From assembly GCA_937892395.1 (NCBI GenBank), contig CALAGJ010000187.1:1-37561 (forward strand): a stretch of 37,561 nucleotides of DNA. Direction: 5' to 3'. The notes beneath the pieces are model-generated. The model did no database searches, was not told where the DNA came from, and saw nothing but the letters and a program-made list of their open reading frames with translations. This DNA is from an uncultured Parafilimonas sp. (GTDB lineage Bacteria > Bacteroidota > Bacteroidia > Chitinophagales > Chitinophagaceae). Of this stretch, positions 7,081-15,380 are shown piece after piece. The position numbers were made by a program, and so were the translations under genes. Position 1 is the first letter of the stretch, and every line of letters starts with the position of its first letter.

Positions 7081-7671
7081 ATGAAGAAGTTGTCAATCGT
7101 TATGTTTTTAATTGCAGCAGTGGCAGGGGCCAATGCACAGAGTTTGCATATAGGGGGAAAACTGGGTGCAAACATTACAAAAATTGATGGTGTATCTTTT
7201 GATGATGCTTATCAATTGGGCTATCAGTTGGGCGCATTTGCAGAAATAGATTTTAATAAAACTGTAGGTATCCAACCCGAAGTTTTGTTTAGCCAGACTA
7301 ACAGTCAGTATTCAGAAGAGTTTAAAGATATCTATGAAAATATTCTTTCGCCTGCCGGCGGAGATGATGTAAAACTTAATTATTTAAACATTCCTTTATT
7401 GCTGCGTATCAATGCCAGTGATAAACTTACCTTATTGGCCGGCCCTCAGTTTAGTATTCTAATGAATGATGATCAGGATTTAGTGGACAATGGACAAGCA
7501 GCCTTTAAATCTGGCGATGTAAATGGTGTGGCCGGTTTACAATTAAACTGGGGTAGTTTTAGGGTATATGGTCGTTATGTATTTGGACTTTCAGATATTA
7601 ATAATATTGATAACCAAGATACCTGGAAAAATAATCAGGTACAGATGGGCGTTGGTATCACACTTTTTTAG
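7081..7671 (+). CDS. Outer-membrane beta-barrel protein (PorT/OMP_b-brl family)
   Basis: The 196-residue product has a Sec signal peptide (MKKLSIVMFLIAAVAGANA, cut before QSLH). It continues with an eight-strand-type barrel: GGKLGANITKIDG, AFAEIDFNKTVGIQPEVLFS, LNYLNIPLLLRI, KLTLLAGPQFSIL, GVAGLQLNWGSFRVYGRYVFGL and the end VQMGVGITLF with the terminal Phe typical of Bam substrates. This is the OMP_b-brl_2 'porin family' layout, very common in Bacteroidota. No specific ligand or pore function can be read. It stands alone and is followed by a good terminator. Confidence 0.85.
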   Translation: MKKLSIVMFLIAAVAGANAQSLHIGGKLGANITKIDGVSFDDAYQLGYQLGAFAEIDFNKTVGIQPEVLFSQTNSQYSEEFKDIYENILSPAGGDDVKLNYLNIPLLLRINASDKLTLLAGPQFSILMNDDQDLVDNGQAAFKSGDVNGVAGLQLNWGSFRVYGRYVFGLSDINNIDNQDTWKNNQVQMGVGITLF

Positions 7672-7697
7672 GTTTTCTGTTTTTTGTGCTCAATTGT

Positions 7698-7726
7698 AAA
7701 AAGCATTGCTTGGCAGTGCTTTTTTT
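7698..7726 (+). terminator. Rho-independent terminator of the barrel gene
   Basis: AGCATTGC (7702-7709), loop TTG, GCAGTGCT (7713-7720) with one G-T pair, flanked by A-run and followed by TTTTTT. It sits 30 bp after the stop at 7671. Confidence 0.85.
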
Positions 7727-7814
7727 ATGCCAATTTGTATCATATAAGATAATGTTATTGCTCTGGCACCCTTATTGAACTCAGGGAAACCCTTTTGAAA
7801 AAAAATTAATGCTG

Positions 7815-7844
7815 TTTAAAATGACAGAATGACGATTATTTTTG
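7815..7844 (+). promoter_or_regulatory. Probable lon promoter
   Basis: TATTTTTG (7837-7844) matches the Bacteroidota -7 consensus TAnnTTTG. TTTA sits 18 bp upstream as a weak -33. Transcription would start about 15 bp before the lon ATG. The spacer contains a short direct repeat (AATGACa/gAATGACg) that could be an operator for stress control. Confidence 0.45.
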
Positions 7845-7865
7845 AACGCTTTGTTTACTTAAAAT

Positions 7866-10268
7866 ATGATAAAGAAAAATACTTTCATGCTGGATGATAA
7901 TATTGAAGCGGAGTTTATGCCCATAATTCCACTGAATGACAATGATACTGATCAAGATATCAATTTAGAAATACCCGATGTATTAGCATTGTTACCCTTG
8001 AGGAATACAGTACTTTTTCCCGGTGTAGTACTACCTATTACTGTTGGAAGAGAGAAAAGTATAAAAGCGGTATCGGAAGCATATAAGAGCAATAGACTTA
8101 TTGGTGTACTGACGCAAAGAGATCCTGGATTAGATGATCCATTGCCTTCCGATTTATGTACCATTGGCACGGTAGCCAAAATGGTAAAGCTTATAAAAAT
8201 GCCGGATGGCGGCACCACCATTATTATTCAGGGCAAAAAAAGATTTAAGCTAAATAGTATTGTATCAGAAGAGCCATACTACAAGGGGGCTATTCAGCTT
8301 TTGCCGGATGATTTTCTTCCGCTTGAACTCGATTTTGAACCATATAGTGGCTCAATAAAAGAATTGGCAACACAGATCATACAACTATCGCCCAACCTGC
8401 CCACAGAAGCTTCGCTTATTCTTAAAAATATCGAAACACCTTCATTTCTTGTAAATTTTGTAAGTAGCAATCTCAATGCAAATTTGGCGGAAAAGCAGGC
8501 CCTGCTTGAAATTGATGATCTGCAAACAAGAGCAGATAAGTTGATAGAGCAACTCAATAAAGAATTGCAATATGCTCAATTAAAAGATCAAGTTACCAAT
8601 AAAACAAGAACTGAAATAGATAAGCAGCAAAGAGAATATTTTTTGCAGCAACAGCTTAAAAGTATAAAAGATGAACTGGGTGGTGATACCAACGAACGGG
8701 AGCTAAGCCGAATGAAGAAAAGGGCAGAAGAAAAAAAATGGCCTGAAGAAGCTGCCGCAATGTTTAAGCAGGGTATAGAAAAACTGGAACGCATGCACCC
8801 CAGCACTCCAGATTATTCTGTAGTGTATAATCATTTGGATCTGATTCTCGATTTGCCCTGGGAGGAATATACAAAAGACAACTACAACCTCACAAACAGT
8901 AAGAAAATTTTAGATGCCGATCATTATGGCATGAAAAAAATAAAGGAAAGAATATTGGAGTATCTGGCCGTATTAAAACTAAAGGGAGATATGAAGAGCC
9001 CTATCCTTTGTTTTACGGGTGCTCCCGGCATTGGCAAGACTTCCCTTGGCAGAAGTATTGCACATGCTGTTGGTAGAAAATATGTACGTATTAGTTTGGG
9101 TGGCCTGCGGGATGAGAGCGAAATAAGGGGCCATCGTAAAACATATATTGGCGCTATGCCTGGGCGTATCATTCAAAATATCAGAAAGGTAAAATCTTCA
9201 AATCCTGTCATGATTTTAGATGAAATTGATAAGATTGGAAATGATTTTCGTGGAGATCCATCCTCTGCGCTGCTCGAAGTATTAGACCCGGAGCAAAATC
9301 ATACATTCTATGATAATTATTTAGAACTAGAATATGATTTGAGTAAAGTATTATTTATTGCCACGGCAAACAATATTCAAAATATACAACCGGCATTAAG
9401 AGATAGGTTAGAGATTATTGATTTGAGCGGATATGCTATTGAAGAAAAAATAGAAATTGCCAAAAGGCATTTAGTACCCAAGCAAAAAGAAGCGCATGGA
9501 TTGGGTAACACCAAGTTCACCCTGAGCGATAGGGTACTGGAAAAATTAATTGAAAGCTATACCAGAGAAAGCGGTGTAAGGGAATTGGATAGACAGTTGG
9601 CATCCATCATGCGCAATCAGGCAAAAGAATATGCCATGAAAAACAAGATTGCATCCACGCTGAGCGTACCTGCTTTAGAAAGAGTTTTAGGCAGGGCCCG
9701 CTACACTAATGATATTTATAAAACAGCCATTATGCCAGGTGTGGCAGTGGGCTTGGCCTGGACTTATGTGGGTGGTGATATTTTGTTTTTAGAAACCAGT
9801 CTTAGCGATGGAAAAGGTGAGTTGAAACTTACCGGCAATCTGGGCAATGTAATGAAGGAAAGTGCTATTACTGCTTTGAGTTATCTGCATGCGCATGCAA
9901 AAAAATATGGTATAGATACTGAGCTGCTGCAGAAGAAAAACGTACATATACATGTGCCGGAAGGTGCGGTGCCAAAGGATGGGCCGAGTGCGGGTATTAC
10001 CATACTCACTTCATTAGTTTCAGCGTTTACCGGGAAAAAAGTTAAGCCATGGTTGGCAATGACGGGTGAAATCACCCTGAGAGGTCAGGTGCTGCCTGTG
10101 GGTGGTATCAAAGAAAAGATTCTTGCAGCAAAACGTGCCGGTCTTAAAGAGATTATGCTCTGCTGGCAAAATGAAAAAGATATCTTAGAAATAGAGCCCG
10201 AATTTATAAAAGGAATGCACTTTGAATATGTAAAAACTATGCATCAGGTTATAGAATATGCTGTATAA
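7866..10268 (+). CDS. lon: ATP-dependent Lon protease (LonA)
   Basis: Lon is a cytosolic AAA+ serine protease that degrades misfolded and short-lived regulatory proteins. The 800-residue product has the LonA domain order. The N-terminal substrate domain is at about 36-235 (LALLPLRNTVLFPGVVLPI) and is followed by a long coiled middle (QQREYFLQQQLKSIKDELG). The AAA module has Walker A GAPGIGKT at 385-392 and Walker B VMILDEIDKIG. The C-terminal peptidase has catalytic Ser708 in PKDGPSAG and Lys751 in GGIKEK, spaced 43 residues apart as in E. coli. The sensor-type motif NNIQNIQPALRDRLEII is present. It is transcribed alone. Confidence 0.97.
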   Translation: MIKKNTFMLDDNIEAEFMPIIPLNDNDTDQDINLEIPDVLALLPLRNTVLFPGVVLPITVGREKSIKAVSEAYKSNRLIGVLTQRDPGLDDPLPSDLCTIGTVAKMVKLIKMPDGGTTIIIQGKKRFKLNSIVSEEPYYKGAIQLLPDDFLPLELDFEPYSGSIKELATQIIQLSPNLPTEASLILKNIETPSFLVNFVSSNLNANLAEKQALLEIDDLQTRADKLIEQLNKELQYAQLKDQVTNKTRTEIDKQQREYFLQQQLKSIKDELGGDTNERELSRMKKRAEEKKWPEEAAAMFKQGIEKLERMHPSTPDYSVVYNHLDLILDLPWEEYTKDNYNLTNSKKILDADHYGMKKIKERILEYLAVLKLKGDMKSPILCFTGAPGIGKTSLGRSIAHAVGRKYVRISLGGLRDESEIRGHRKTYIGAMPGRIIQNIRKVKSSNPVMILDEIDKIGNDFRGDPSSALLEVLDPEQNHTFYDNYLELEYDLSKVLFIATANNIQNIQPALRDRLEIIDLSGYAIEEKIEIAKRHLVPKQKEAHGLGNTKFTLSDRVLEKLIESYTRESGVRELDRQLASIMRNQAKEYAMKNKIASTLSVPALERVLGRARYTNDIYKTAIMPGVAVGLAWTYVGGDILFLETSLSDGKGELKLTGNLGNVMKESAITALSYLHAHAKKYGIDTELLQKKNVHIHVPEGAVPKDGPSAGITILTSLVSAFTGKKVKPWLAMTGEITLRGQVLPVGGIKEKILAAKRAGLKEIMLCWQNEKDILEIEPEFIKGMHFEYVKTMHQVIEYAV

Positions 10269-10277
10269 AAAAAATAT

Positions 10278-10307
10278 TTGTTTTTTTAAATATATTTTTA
10301 ATCTTTG
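10278..10307 (+). promoter_or_regulatory. Orphan promoter-like element behind lon
   Basis: TTG (10278-10280), 18-bp spacer, TAATCTTTG (10299-10307). The same TAATCTTTGC block occurs just before the gene at 15381. No ORF follows within 500 bp. Confidence 0.4.
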
Positions 10308-10381
10308 CGAACATAGCAAATATTATAGTTGTAATAACGATATTAAGATTTTTTTCATGTTGGTTGTTTTAAGGGTTAAGA

Positions 10382-10405
10382 AATCCCCCATTTCTATGGG
10401 GGATT
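10382..10405. terminator. Strong hairpin, possible terminator
   Basis: AATCCCCCA (10382-10390) and TGGGGGATT (10397-10405) pair perfectly, with one further T-A pair around loop TTCT. The downstream sequence CGTATTTATAG is only weakly T-rich, so termination efficiency is uncertain. It would end either lon read-through or a roughly 95-nt transcript from 10278-10307. Confidence 0.5.
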
Positions 10406-10828
10406 CGTATTTATAGTAGGTTTCTAACAGGATATTTTATTCTTTTACGCTCAAGAATAAATAGCTAATTTATAAGGCTAATTTTTTACTGATAATGCCT
10501 CCATTTTAAACTCAGATTTTGTATTTGATTTTATTATGATATTGTTGAAAGGCAGTATGGGTAAGTGTTTGAGCTTAATTTTTAGCTAAAAAAAGTAAAC
10601 TATTTGAATTGTTCTTATATGCTGTTATATGCAGTCTCTGCTTTGTAATTCATTTAAACTTCAACATCTAAGTTATGATGATCATGTTTAATCAGCCATC
10701 ATTGAATAATATTCCGCATGCCGATAGATGTATTAAAGCTTATCTCATAAAAAAGAATACTCGGAGAACAATAAATTAAATATTTTTATTGGCTGTAGAG
10801 CTTATTCATCAATAAAAATCAAACATTT

Positions 10829-11269
10829 ATGGCACTTATTAATCCCTATCTGCACTATAATGGTAATGCAGAAGAAGCATTTGAATTTTATAAATCAGTA
10901 TTTGGTGGCTCTTTTGCCATGTTGGCCAGATTTAAGGACATGCCAAATGCAGAGCATCCTATCTCCGCTGAGGAAGAAAATAAAGTAATGCATGTGGCTT
11001 TGCCTATAGGTAAGCAAAATGTGTTAATGGGTAGTGATGTACCATCCTTTATGGGGCAGGTAAATGAAAATGAAAACAGATTTAAAATATCTATTAGTGC
11101 TGAAAGCAAAGCAGAAGCTGATCATTTATTCCACGAACTTTCAGCAGGTGGCTCAATAGAAATGCCCATTGCGGATAGCCCTTGGGGCTCTTATTTTGGT
11201 ATGTTTAGAGATAAATTTGGTATTGAATGGATGGTGGATTATGATCCAAAATATCAAGGTCAGCTATAA
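10829..11269 (+). CDS. VOC/PhnB-like glyoxalase-superfamily protein
   Basis: The 146-residue product begins MALINPYLHYNGNAEEAFEF YKSVFGG, the usual opening of the PhnB-like '3-demethylubiquinone methyltransferase' domain of the vicinal-oxygen-chelate fold. It has VMHVALPIGKQNVLMGSD in the middle and SPWGSYFGMFRDKFGIEWMVDY at the end. Members are small dimeric cytosolic proteins with paired beta-alpha-beta-beta-beta modules. Most have no assigned substrate and none can be assigned here. It stands alone and converges with comB. Confidence 0.85.
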   Translation: MALINPYLHYNGNAEEAFEFYKSVFGGSFAMLARFKDMPNAEHPISAEEENKVMHVALPIGKQNVLMGSDVPSFMGQVNENENRFKISISAESKAEADHLFHELSAGGSIEMPIADSPWGSYFGMFRDKFGIEWMVDYDPKYQGQL

Positions 11270-11360
11270 GTAGGACTTTCAAAATCAATCCAGTTTGTCT
11301 TCCAATTTCTACCTGCACATTTTTTAAGTATTATAGTGTGGTGTGCTTTTTTTGAATTTT

Positions 11361-12086
11361 TTATTCAACTGAAACCAAAGCACCATTGGTATATATGGGT
11401 AGTGATGGTGCCACATTAGCCGTAACACAATACTCTAAATCTTTTTCTAAACCATAGGATGCCAGTCTATGCCAGTGTGTAGTGCGTCTGATAAAATTAT
11501 GCAAATCACTTTGATGCAAATCATACATATCTGCAGCCATGATGCTGCTATCACAATGTATGGTAAATGCATCTTTCACTTTTTGTATTACAGCACCTGC
11601 AAAAAGTGTATCTTCTAAATTAAATCTATCCTTCCATGCACTACATCCAAGAATAACATTCTTATTTTGCGACAGCAAATAATCTGCAACCCTGTCTAAA
11701 TTTGGAAAGGACCCTGTTAATACTTCTGCTGCTCCCTTTTGTAAAGCCATGTGCAAAAGTTTGGTTCCATTTGTAGTTGTCAATACCAATGTTTTTCCTT
11801 CTATAAAGCTACGAGGATATTCCGCAGGGCTATTGCCATGCTCCAAACCTTCAATTACTTTTCCATCTCTTTCACCTGCGGTTATGGCATGCAATGTTTT
11901 ACCTAATTGTATGCATTCATCTACCTGTGCTACAGGAACAATTTTAGCAGCACCATTGTACAATGCAGTAGCAATAGTACTTGTGGCACGAAATACATCA
12001 ATAATAACAACGATGCTCTTTTCTACAGCATATAAATCTAATAATCTTGGAGATAGTAAAGTGTGTAGTACAGGCTTGGATGACAT
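11361..12086 (-). CDS. comB: 2-phosphosulfolactate phosphatase (ComB family)
   Basis: ComB removes phosphate from 2-phosphosulfolactate in the coenzyme M pathway of methanogens. Bacterial homologues are widespread but their substrate is usually unproven. The 241-residue product shows the family motifs: LLSPRLLDLYAVEKSIVVII then DVFRATSTIATALYNGA, AGERDGKVIEGLEHGNSPAE, LVLTTTNGTKLLH and VILGCSAWKDRFNLEDTLFAG. An in-frame ATG ten codons upstream (12116) exists, but MSSKPVLHTLLSP at 12086 fits the family. A TATTTTTG box ends four bases before that ATG. Sulfolactate chemistry near a sulfated-polymer cluster is suggestive only. Confidence 0.85.
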   Translation of the reverse strand: MSSKPVLHTLLSPRLLDLYAVEKSIVVIIDVFRATSTIATALYNGAAKIVPVAQVDECIQLGKTLHAITAGERDGKVIEGLEHGNSPAEYPRSFIEGKTLVLTTTNGTKLLHMALQKGAAEVLTGSFPNLDRVADYLLSQNKNVILGCSAWKDRFNLEDTLFAGAVIQKVKDAFTIHCDSSIMAADMYDLHQSDLHNFIRRTTHWHRLASYGLEKDLEYCVTANVAPSLPIYTNGALVSVE

Positions 12087-12090
12087 GGGG

Positions 12091-12098
12091 CAAAAATA
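12091..12098 (-). promoter_or_regulatory. -7 box of comB, nearly abutting the start codon
   Basis: TATTTTTG on the minus strand, four bases from the ATG at 12086. A transcript from it would be leaderless or nearly so. No TTG is visible at the correct distance, so it is only half of a promoter. Confidence 0.35.
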
Positions 12099-12323
12099 AG
12101 GTTTAGCTTGGTGCATCGTAAATTCTGTTGAGCGTAACAGGGTTCAACAATTCTTATTGTCAAATTTTGAAACCTAAAATTTATTCTTGCAAAAGCAAGA
12201 TCTTCAAGTGCTCTGTTCAAACAATTAATTTGCTTGCGCAATGAATAAGTAGGAGGGGCTTTGTGATGGAATTCATTTCAACCAATTATATTGCAACTGG
12301 TTTTAAATTGTATAATCTGTTTT

Positions 12324-13451
12324 ATGTATAATACCAGAAGAAATTTTTTACAAAAAGGTTCAGCAATACTCACTTTGCCTTTGATTCCTCATTTTGCGAT
12401 AGCAAGCAATAAAAAGAAAAACTTTAGCGGCAGTACGCTTACGCTAAGATACAGAGCATATACATTAGAACTCAAGCATGCATTTGGCGTAAATAATAGT
12501 ACAAGAACCACAACACCAGTTGTGCTTACTGAAATTGGTTACGAAGGAGTAATAGGATATGGAGAAGCAAGTATGCCACCCTATTTGGGGGAAAGCCATG
12601 AATCTGTTTTTGCATTTCTTTCTATGGTTGATATTACTCAGTTTAAAGACCCATTTAGAATAGAAGAAATTCTAGCATATATAGATGAACTTGCTCCGGG
12701 AAACAAAGCTGCTAAAGCTTCTATTGATATTGCTCTCCACGATTTATTGGGGAAAATGCTACAACAGCCCTGGTACAAAATTTGGGGATTGAGTGCAGAA
12801 AAAACGCCAAATACTTCATTCACCATTGGTTTAGATACACCAGAAATGGTACGCACCAAAACAAAAGAAGCAGCGGGGTTTAAAATATTGAAAGTAAAAC
12901 TCAGTAAGGACAATGACAAGGCCATGATAAATGCGGTAAGAGATATTACAAATGTGCCGCTATGTGTAGATGTAAATCAAGGATGGGCAGATAAAAATTA
13001 TGCTTTGGACATGATGCATTGGATGCATGAAAAAGGAGTAGTGTTTTGTGAGCAGCCCATGCCTATTGCTGCTTTGGATGATATGGCTTGGGTTACCGAG
13101 CAAAGCCCAATACCTACTATGGGGGATGAAAGTGTACAGCGGTTGGCTGATGTAAAGAAAGCATGGAAAGTATTTAGTGGTATCAATATCAAGCTCATGA
13201 AATGTACAGGCTTATATGAAGCTGCAAAAATGATACAAGTGGCACGTGCATTAGACATGAAACTGATGCTGGGTTGTATGACAGAAACCAGCTGTGCAGT
13301 AAGTGCAATGAGTCAACTGGCACCTCTGGCAGACTGGGCGGATTTAGACGGAAATTTTTTAATTAAGAACGATGTGTATAAAGGGATGCTGGTGGTAGAT
13401 GGTAAAGTAACCCTCAATGATAAAGCGGGTATTGGCATTGAAATGTTGTAG
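12324..13451 (+). CDS. Dipeptide epimerase-like enolase-superfamily enzyme, Tat-exported
   Basis: The 375-residue product resembles L-Ala-D/L-Glu epimerases, which invert one residue of murein-derived dipeptides. The enolase-superfamily residues are visible: KxK in ILKVKLSK, metal ligands in CVDVNQGW, FCEQP and GDES, the second lysine region INIKLMKCTG, and ADLDG near the end as in dipeptide epimerases. The ATG at 12324 gives MYNTRRNFLQKGSAILTLPL, a twin-arginine signal (TRRNFLQK plus hydrophobic stretch). This suggests export folded to the periplasm, where murein peptides are available. An in-frame TTG at 12291 would only add residues before the Tat motif. Exact substrate not determined. Confidence 0.82.
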   Translation: MYNTRRNFLQKGSAILTLPLIPHFAIASNKKKNFSGSTLTLRYRAYTLELKHAFGVNNSTRTTTPVVLTEIGYEGVIGYGEASMPPYLGESHESVFAFLSMVDITQFKDPFRIEEILAYIDELAPGNKAAKASIDIALHDLLGKMLQQPWYKIWGLSAEKTPNTSFTIGLDTPEMVRTKTKEAAGFKILKVKLSKDNDKAMINAVRDITNVPLCVDVNQGWADKNYALDMMHWMHEKGVVFCEQPMPIAALDDMAWVTEQSPIPTMGDESVQRLADVKKAWKVFSGINIKLMKCTGLYEAAKMIQVARALDMKLMLGCMTETSCAVSAMSQLAPLADWADLDGNFLIKNDVYKGMLVVDGKVTLNDKAGIGIEML

Positions 13452-13527
13452 AAAAGATTTGTTGCATATACTTCCACAGTTTTTTATCTATTGTATAGTT
13501 ATTACAACCAGTTAAGTCTATGATGTA

Positions 13528-13558
13528 ATAAAAATCCCCGGTTGCTACACCAGGGATT
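13528..13558 (-). terminator. Rho-independent terminator of ssb
   Basis: Read on the minus strand: AATCCCtGGT, loop GTAGCA, ACCgGGGATT (nine pairs, one mismatch) followed by TTTTT. It lies 40 bp beyond the ssb stop codon at 13599. Confidence 0.75.
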
Positions 13559-13598
13559 CATTGTATTATACATAGAACATCTTGTACCGAACCTTAGC

Positions 13599-13946
13599 TT
13601 ACGCACTGGCATCTTTTCTGCCCAGTAGTACTATTTCATTTACAAGTATTTCTGTGGCATACCTTTTTATGCCTTCCTTATCGGTATAATTTCGATTTAC
13701 AAGTTTTCCTTCTATAACTATTTCATTTCCCTTGCTGAGAAATTTTTCTGCTAGGTCTGCCACTTTGCCCCAGGCTACTAAATTATGCCATTGTGTTTCG
13801 GTTTGTTTTTGGCCATTTGCATCTCTATAAGATTCATTTGTAGCCATACTAAACCTTGCCATTTTTTTACCACCTGTCATCTCTTTAATTTCAGGATTCA
13901 TGCCCAGATTACCAATTAACTGAACTTTGTTTTTGAGTGCGTACAT
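13599..13946 (-). CDS. ssb: Single-stranded DNA-binding protein, short form without acidic tail
   Basis: SSB coats single-stranded DNA during replication and repair. The 115-residue product is one complete OB fold: MYALKNKVQLIGNLGMNPEI, MARFSMATNESYRD, TQWHNLVAWGKVADLAEKFL and NEIVIEGKLVNRNYTDKEGI followed by KRYATEILVNEIVLLGRKD. It ends soon after the fold. The linker and the acidic C-terminal tip (DDDIPF-like) that recruits partner enzymes in typical SSBs are missing. It is therefore probably an accessory paralogue. The gene is divergent from the zinc-ribbon gene at 14171. Confidence 0.92.
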   Translation of the reverse strand: MYALKNKVQLIGNLGMNPEIKEMTGGKKMARFSMATNESYRDANGQKQTETQWHNLVAWGKVADLAEKFLSKGNEIVIEGKLVNRNYTDKEGIKRYATEILVNEIVLLGRKDASA

Positions 13947-14075
13947 CTTTTTTTGATTTGTGCCTGCCTTGCGGCAAAGCGGTTTTAAAATTTTTTATTT
14001 CAATGTTTGGGATATCCCTATTGCCAAACACAATGCAAAGGTGTACCTCGGTTTTGCCCTTAGTCGGAGATTATA

Positions 14076-14125
14076 CGTTTACTTCCGTAAGTATTCGTTT
14101 GTAGCCGTTTGTAAACGCTTACAAA
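14076..14125. promoter_or_regulatory. Five 10-bp-phased CG-headed motifs ending in a palindrome
   Basis: CGTTTAC, CGTAAGT, CGTTTGT, CGTTTGT and CGCTTAC start at 14076, 14086, 14096, 14106 and 14116, an exact 10-bp period. The last two form the palindrome TTTGTAA-acgc-TTACAAA (14108-14125). The array lies in the divergent ssb/zinc-ribbon region, 45 bp before the ATG at 14171. It looks like a protein-binding array on one face of the helix. Confidence 0.45.
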
Positions 14126-14170
14126 TGGAAAAAATGATTTACTTTCACCACCTCAAACAATGTCCGGCTT

Positions 14171-14542
14171 ATGTTACAGCCTGTAGATTCAAAAAATTGC
14201 CTGAGTTGCAACAAGCCACTCAAGGGGCGCAGCGACAAGAAATTTTGTGATGATTACTGTAGAAATAATTTTAATAATAGCCTAAAATCAGGCGGCAGTA
14301 AGCTCATCAGAAATATAAATAATGCATTGGCAAAAAACAGAAGAATATTAGAAAATACATTGCCCGAAGGGGAAGAAATGACTAAAGTGCATAGAGAAAA
14401 ACTGCTACATGCAGGATTTCAGTTTAAATACATTACACATACCTATACCAACAAAAAAGGCAATATATACTGTTTTATTTACGACTATGGATACCTGCCT
14501 TTGGAAGCAGATTGGTTTTTGATCGTGAAGCGCAGTGAGTAA
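14171..14542 (+). CDS. Small zinc-ribbon protein of unknown function
   Basis: The 123-residue product has an N-terminal zinc-ribbon-like knuckle pair, CLSC at about residues 10-13 and KFCDDYCR at about 24-31 (CxxC...CxxxC). After it comes a basic helical stretch (NSLKSGGSKLIRNINNALAKNRRIL) and a C-terminal alpha/beta part ending DYGYLPLEADWFLIVKRSE. No enzyme motif is visible. Proteins of this shape occur in Bacteroidota as uncharacterised 'zinc ribbon' proteins. A nucleic-acid or protein contact is a guess. It is divergent from ssb and may share its control region. Confidence 0.7.
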   Translation: MLQPVDSKNCLSCNKPLKGRSDKKFCDDYCRNNFNNSLKSGGSKLIRNINNALAKNRRILENTLPEGEEMTKVHREKLLHAGFQFKYITHTYTNKKGNIYCFIYDYGYLPLEADWFLIVKRSE

Positions 14543-14983
14543 TTGGCGGTATTATACTGTAACAATAAAAATTCCACCTGCCAAACTGTGTAAGGCCATC
14601 TATCTTCTTTAAGCATCGTTGATAGCTTTATAAGTAAGACCCCAAAGAATATCATCAAATTGATAAAAAAAAGGCAATACGATAAATTAGTAATAAAGGG
14701 TATTCATCTTTTTCAAAAATATCCGCATCTATAGCAAGTCTATCTATTCACCGTATCAGATAGAAATATTTATAGAATTATGTATGTCATTCGCAAATGC
14801 ATTTTAGCTGGGCATAAGGTTGTGGTTGATAATGTATTAAATAATAAATTAAAAATTGTGAGCCTTCTGTTTCGATTATTGAACCTGAACTTATGTGCAT
14901 TCAAATATTTTGGTAATAATAGTTTCGAGCATTTGTGATGTGTTCCTCTGAGCCAATTCTTGAATAGCATAATTTGTTTGTGC
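14543..14983. other. Gap, no recognisable gene
   Basis: AT-rich and stop-rich. A 52-codon ATG frame at 14780 (MYVIRKCILAGHKVVVDN...) has no recognisable features. The stretch could be the eroded 5' half of the methyltransferase remnant that follows, but I cannot align any of it. Confidence 0.3.
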
Positions 14984-15268
14984 AGTTCTTCCATTGCTTT
15001 CCATTTTCTCCAAACAAAAGCGCAGATTCAGGATTATATGAATGTAGCAAAGCAATCTGTAAATAGTTTTTTGACCATTGGCAGTTTTTCAACAAATGGA
15101 CCCACTATATGTAGTGGACTTAACATCATCCAGTATTCGGAACAATCATTAAGGAAAGTACTTGATGATGACTTTGAAAAAATTCGCTGCATCACCGAAG
15201 ACCATATCACACCATTAAATACCGTTCAAAATTTTTTGTTTTGTAGTTTCAATCGCAAGACCGGATAA
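14984..15268 (+). pseudogene. Class I SAM-dependent methyltransferase, C-terminal half only
   Basis: The frame ending at the TAA of 15268 reads IAFHFLQTKAQIQDYMNVAK, SFLTIGSFSTNGPTICSGL, IIQYSEQSLRKVLDDDFEKI, and RCITEDHITPLNTVQNFLFC followed by SFNRK. From memory of the family, this matches the C-terminal half of Bacteroidota class I methyltransferases, which read approximately DRAAFHFL...IGTFSxxGPxxCSG...QYS...FEKIxCxTxDHxTPFxTxQNFxFCSF. The SAM-binding half (GxGxG and acidic loop) is missing. There is no ATG before the middle of the fragment, and the upstream sequence is not coding. I call it a decayed gene. Confidence 0.72.
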
Positions 15269-15367
15269 GCTGCATTTCGATTTGTAAAACAATAAATCTG
15301 AATGTTCACAACTTTATATAAAGTTTAGATTTTAACAAATTTGGAGGCGTGCTTTTGGCCTTGAAAA

Positions 15368-15376
15368 TAATCTTTG
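15368..15376 (+). promoter_or_regulatory. -7-like box just before the DUF3089 gene
   Basis: TAATCTTTG followed by CCAA and the ATG at 15381, so the transcript would have almost no leader. The box is identical to the one at 10299-10307. A TTG at 15341-15343 is 24 bp upstream, slightly too far. Confidence 0.35.
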
Positions 15377-15380
15377 CCAA

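Larger units (their letters stand above)
10269..10828. other. 560-bp AT-rich gap after lon, no protein gene
   Basis: No ORF with coding character is visible on either strand. The stretch contains a promoter-like pair (10278-10307) directed away from lon and a strong hairpin (10382-10405). The remainder to the gene at 10829 is AT-rich with many stops. A small RNA is possible in the first part. The rest shows nothing I can name. Confidence 0.5.

Noticed and set aside
11290..11350. GCACA...TGTGC followed by a T-run between the VOC gene and comB
   Set aside because: The loop would be over 20 nt with only five pairs, which is too weak to call a terminator.
12291..12323. TTG start of the epimerase and a TATAAT box at 12311
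   Set aside because: The added residues precede the Tat motif and look non-coding. The TATAAT box has no correctly spaced -35 and this phylum does not use that consensus.
13960..14250. 96-codon plus-strand frame before the zinc-ribbon gene
   Set aside because: It covers the ssb upstream region and the phased array, has no family features and overlaps the better-supported 14171 gene in another frame.
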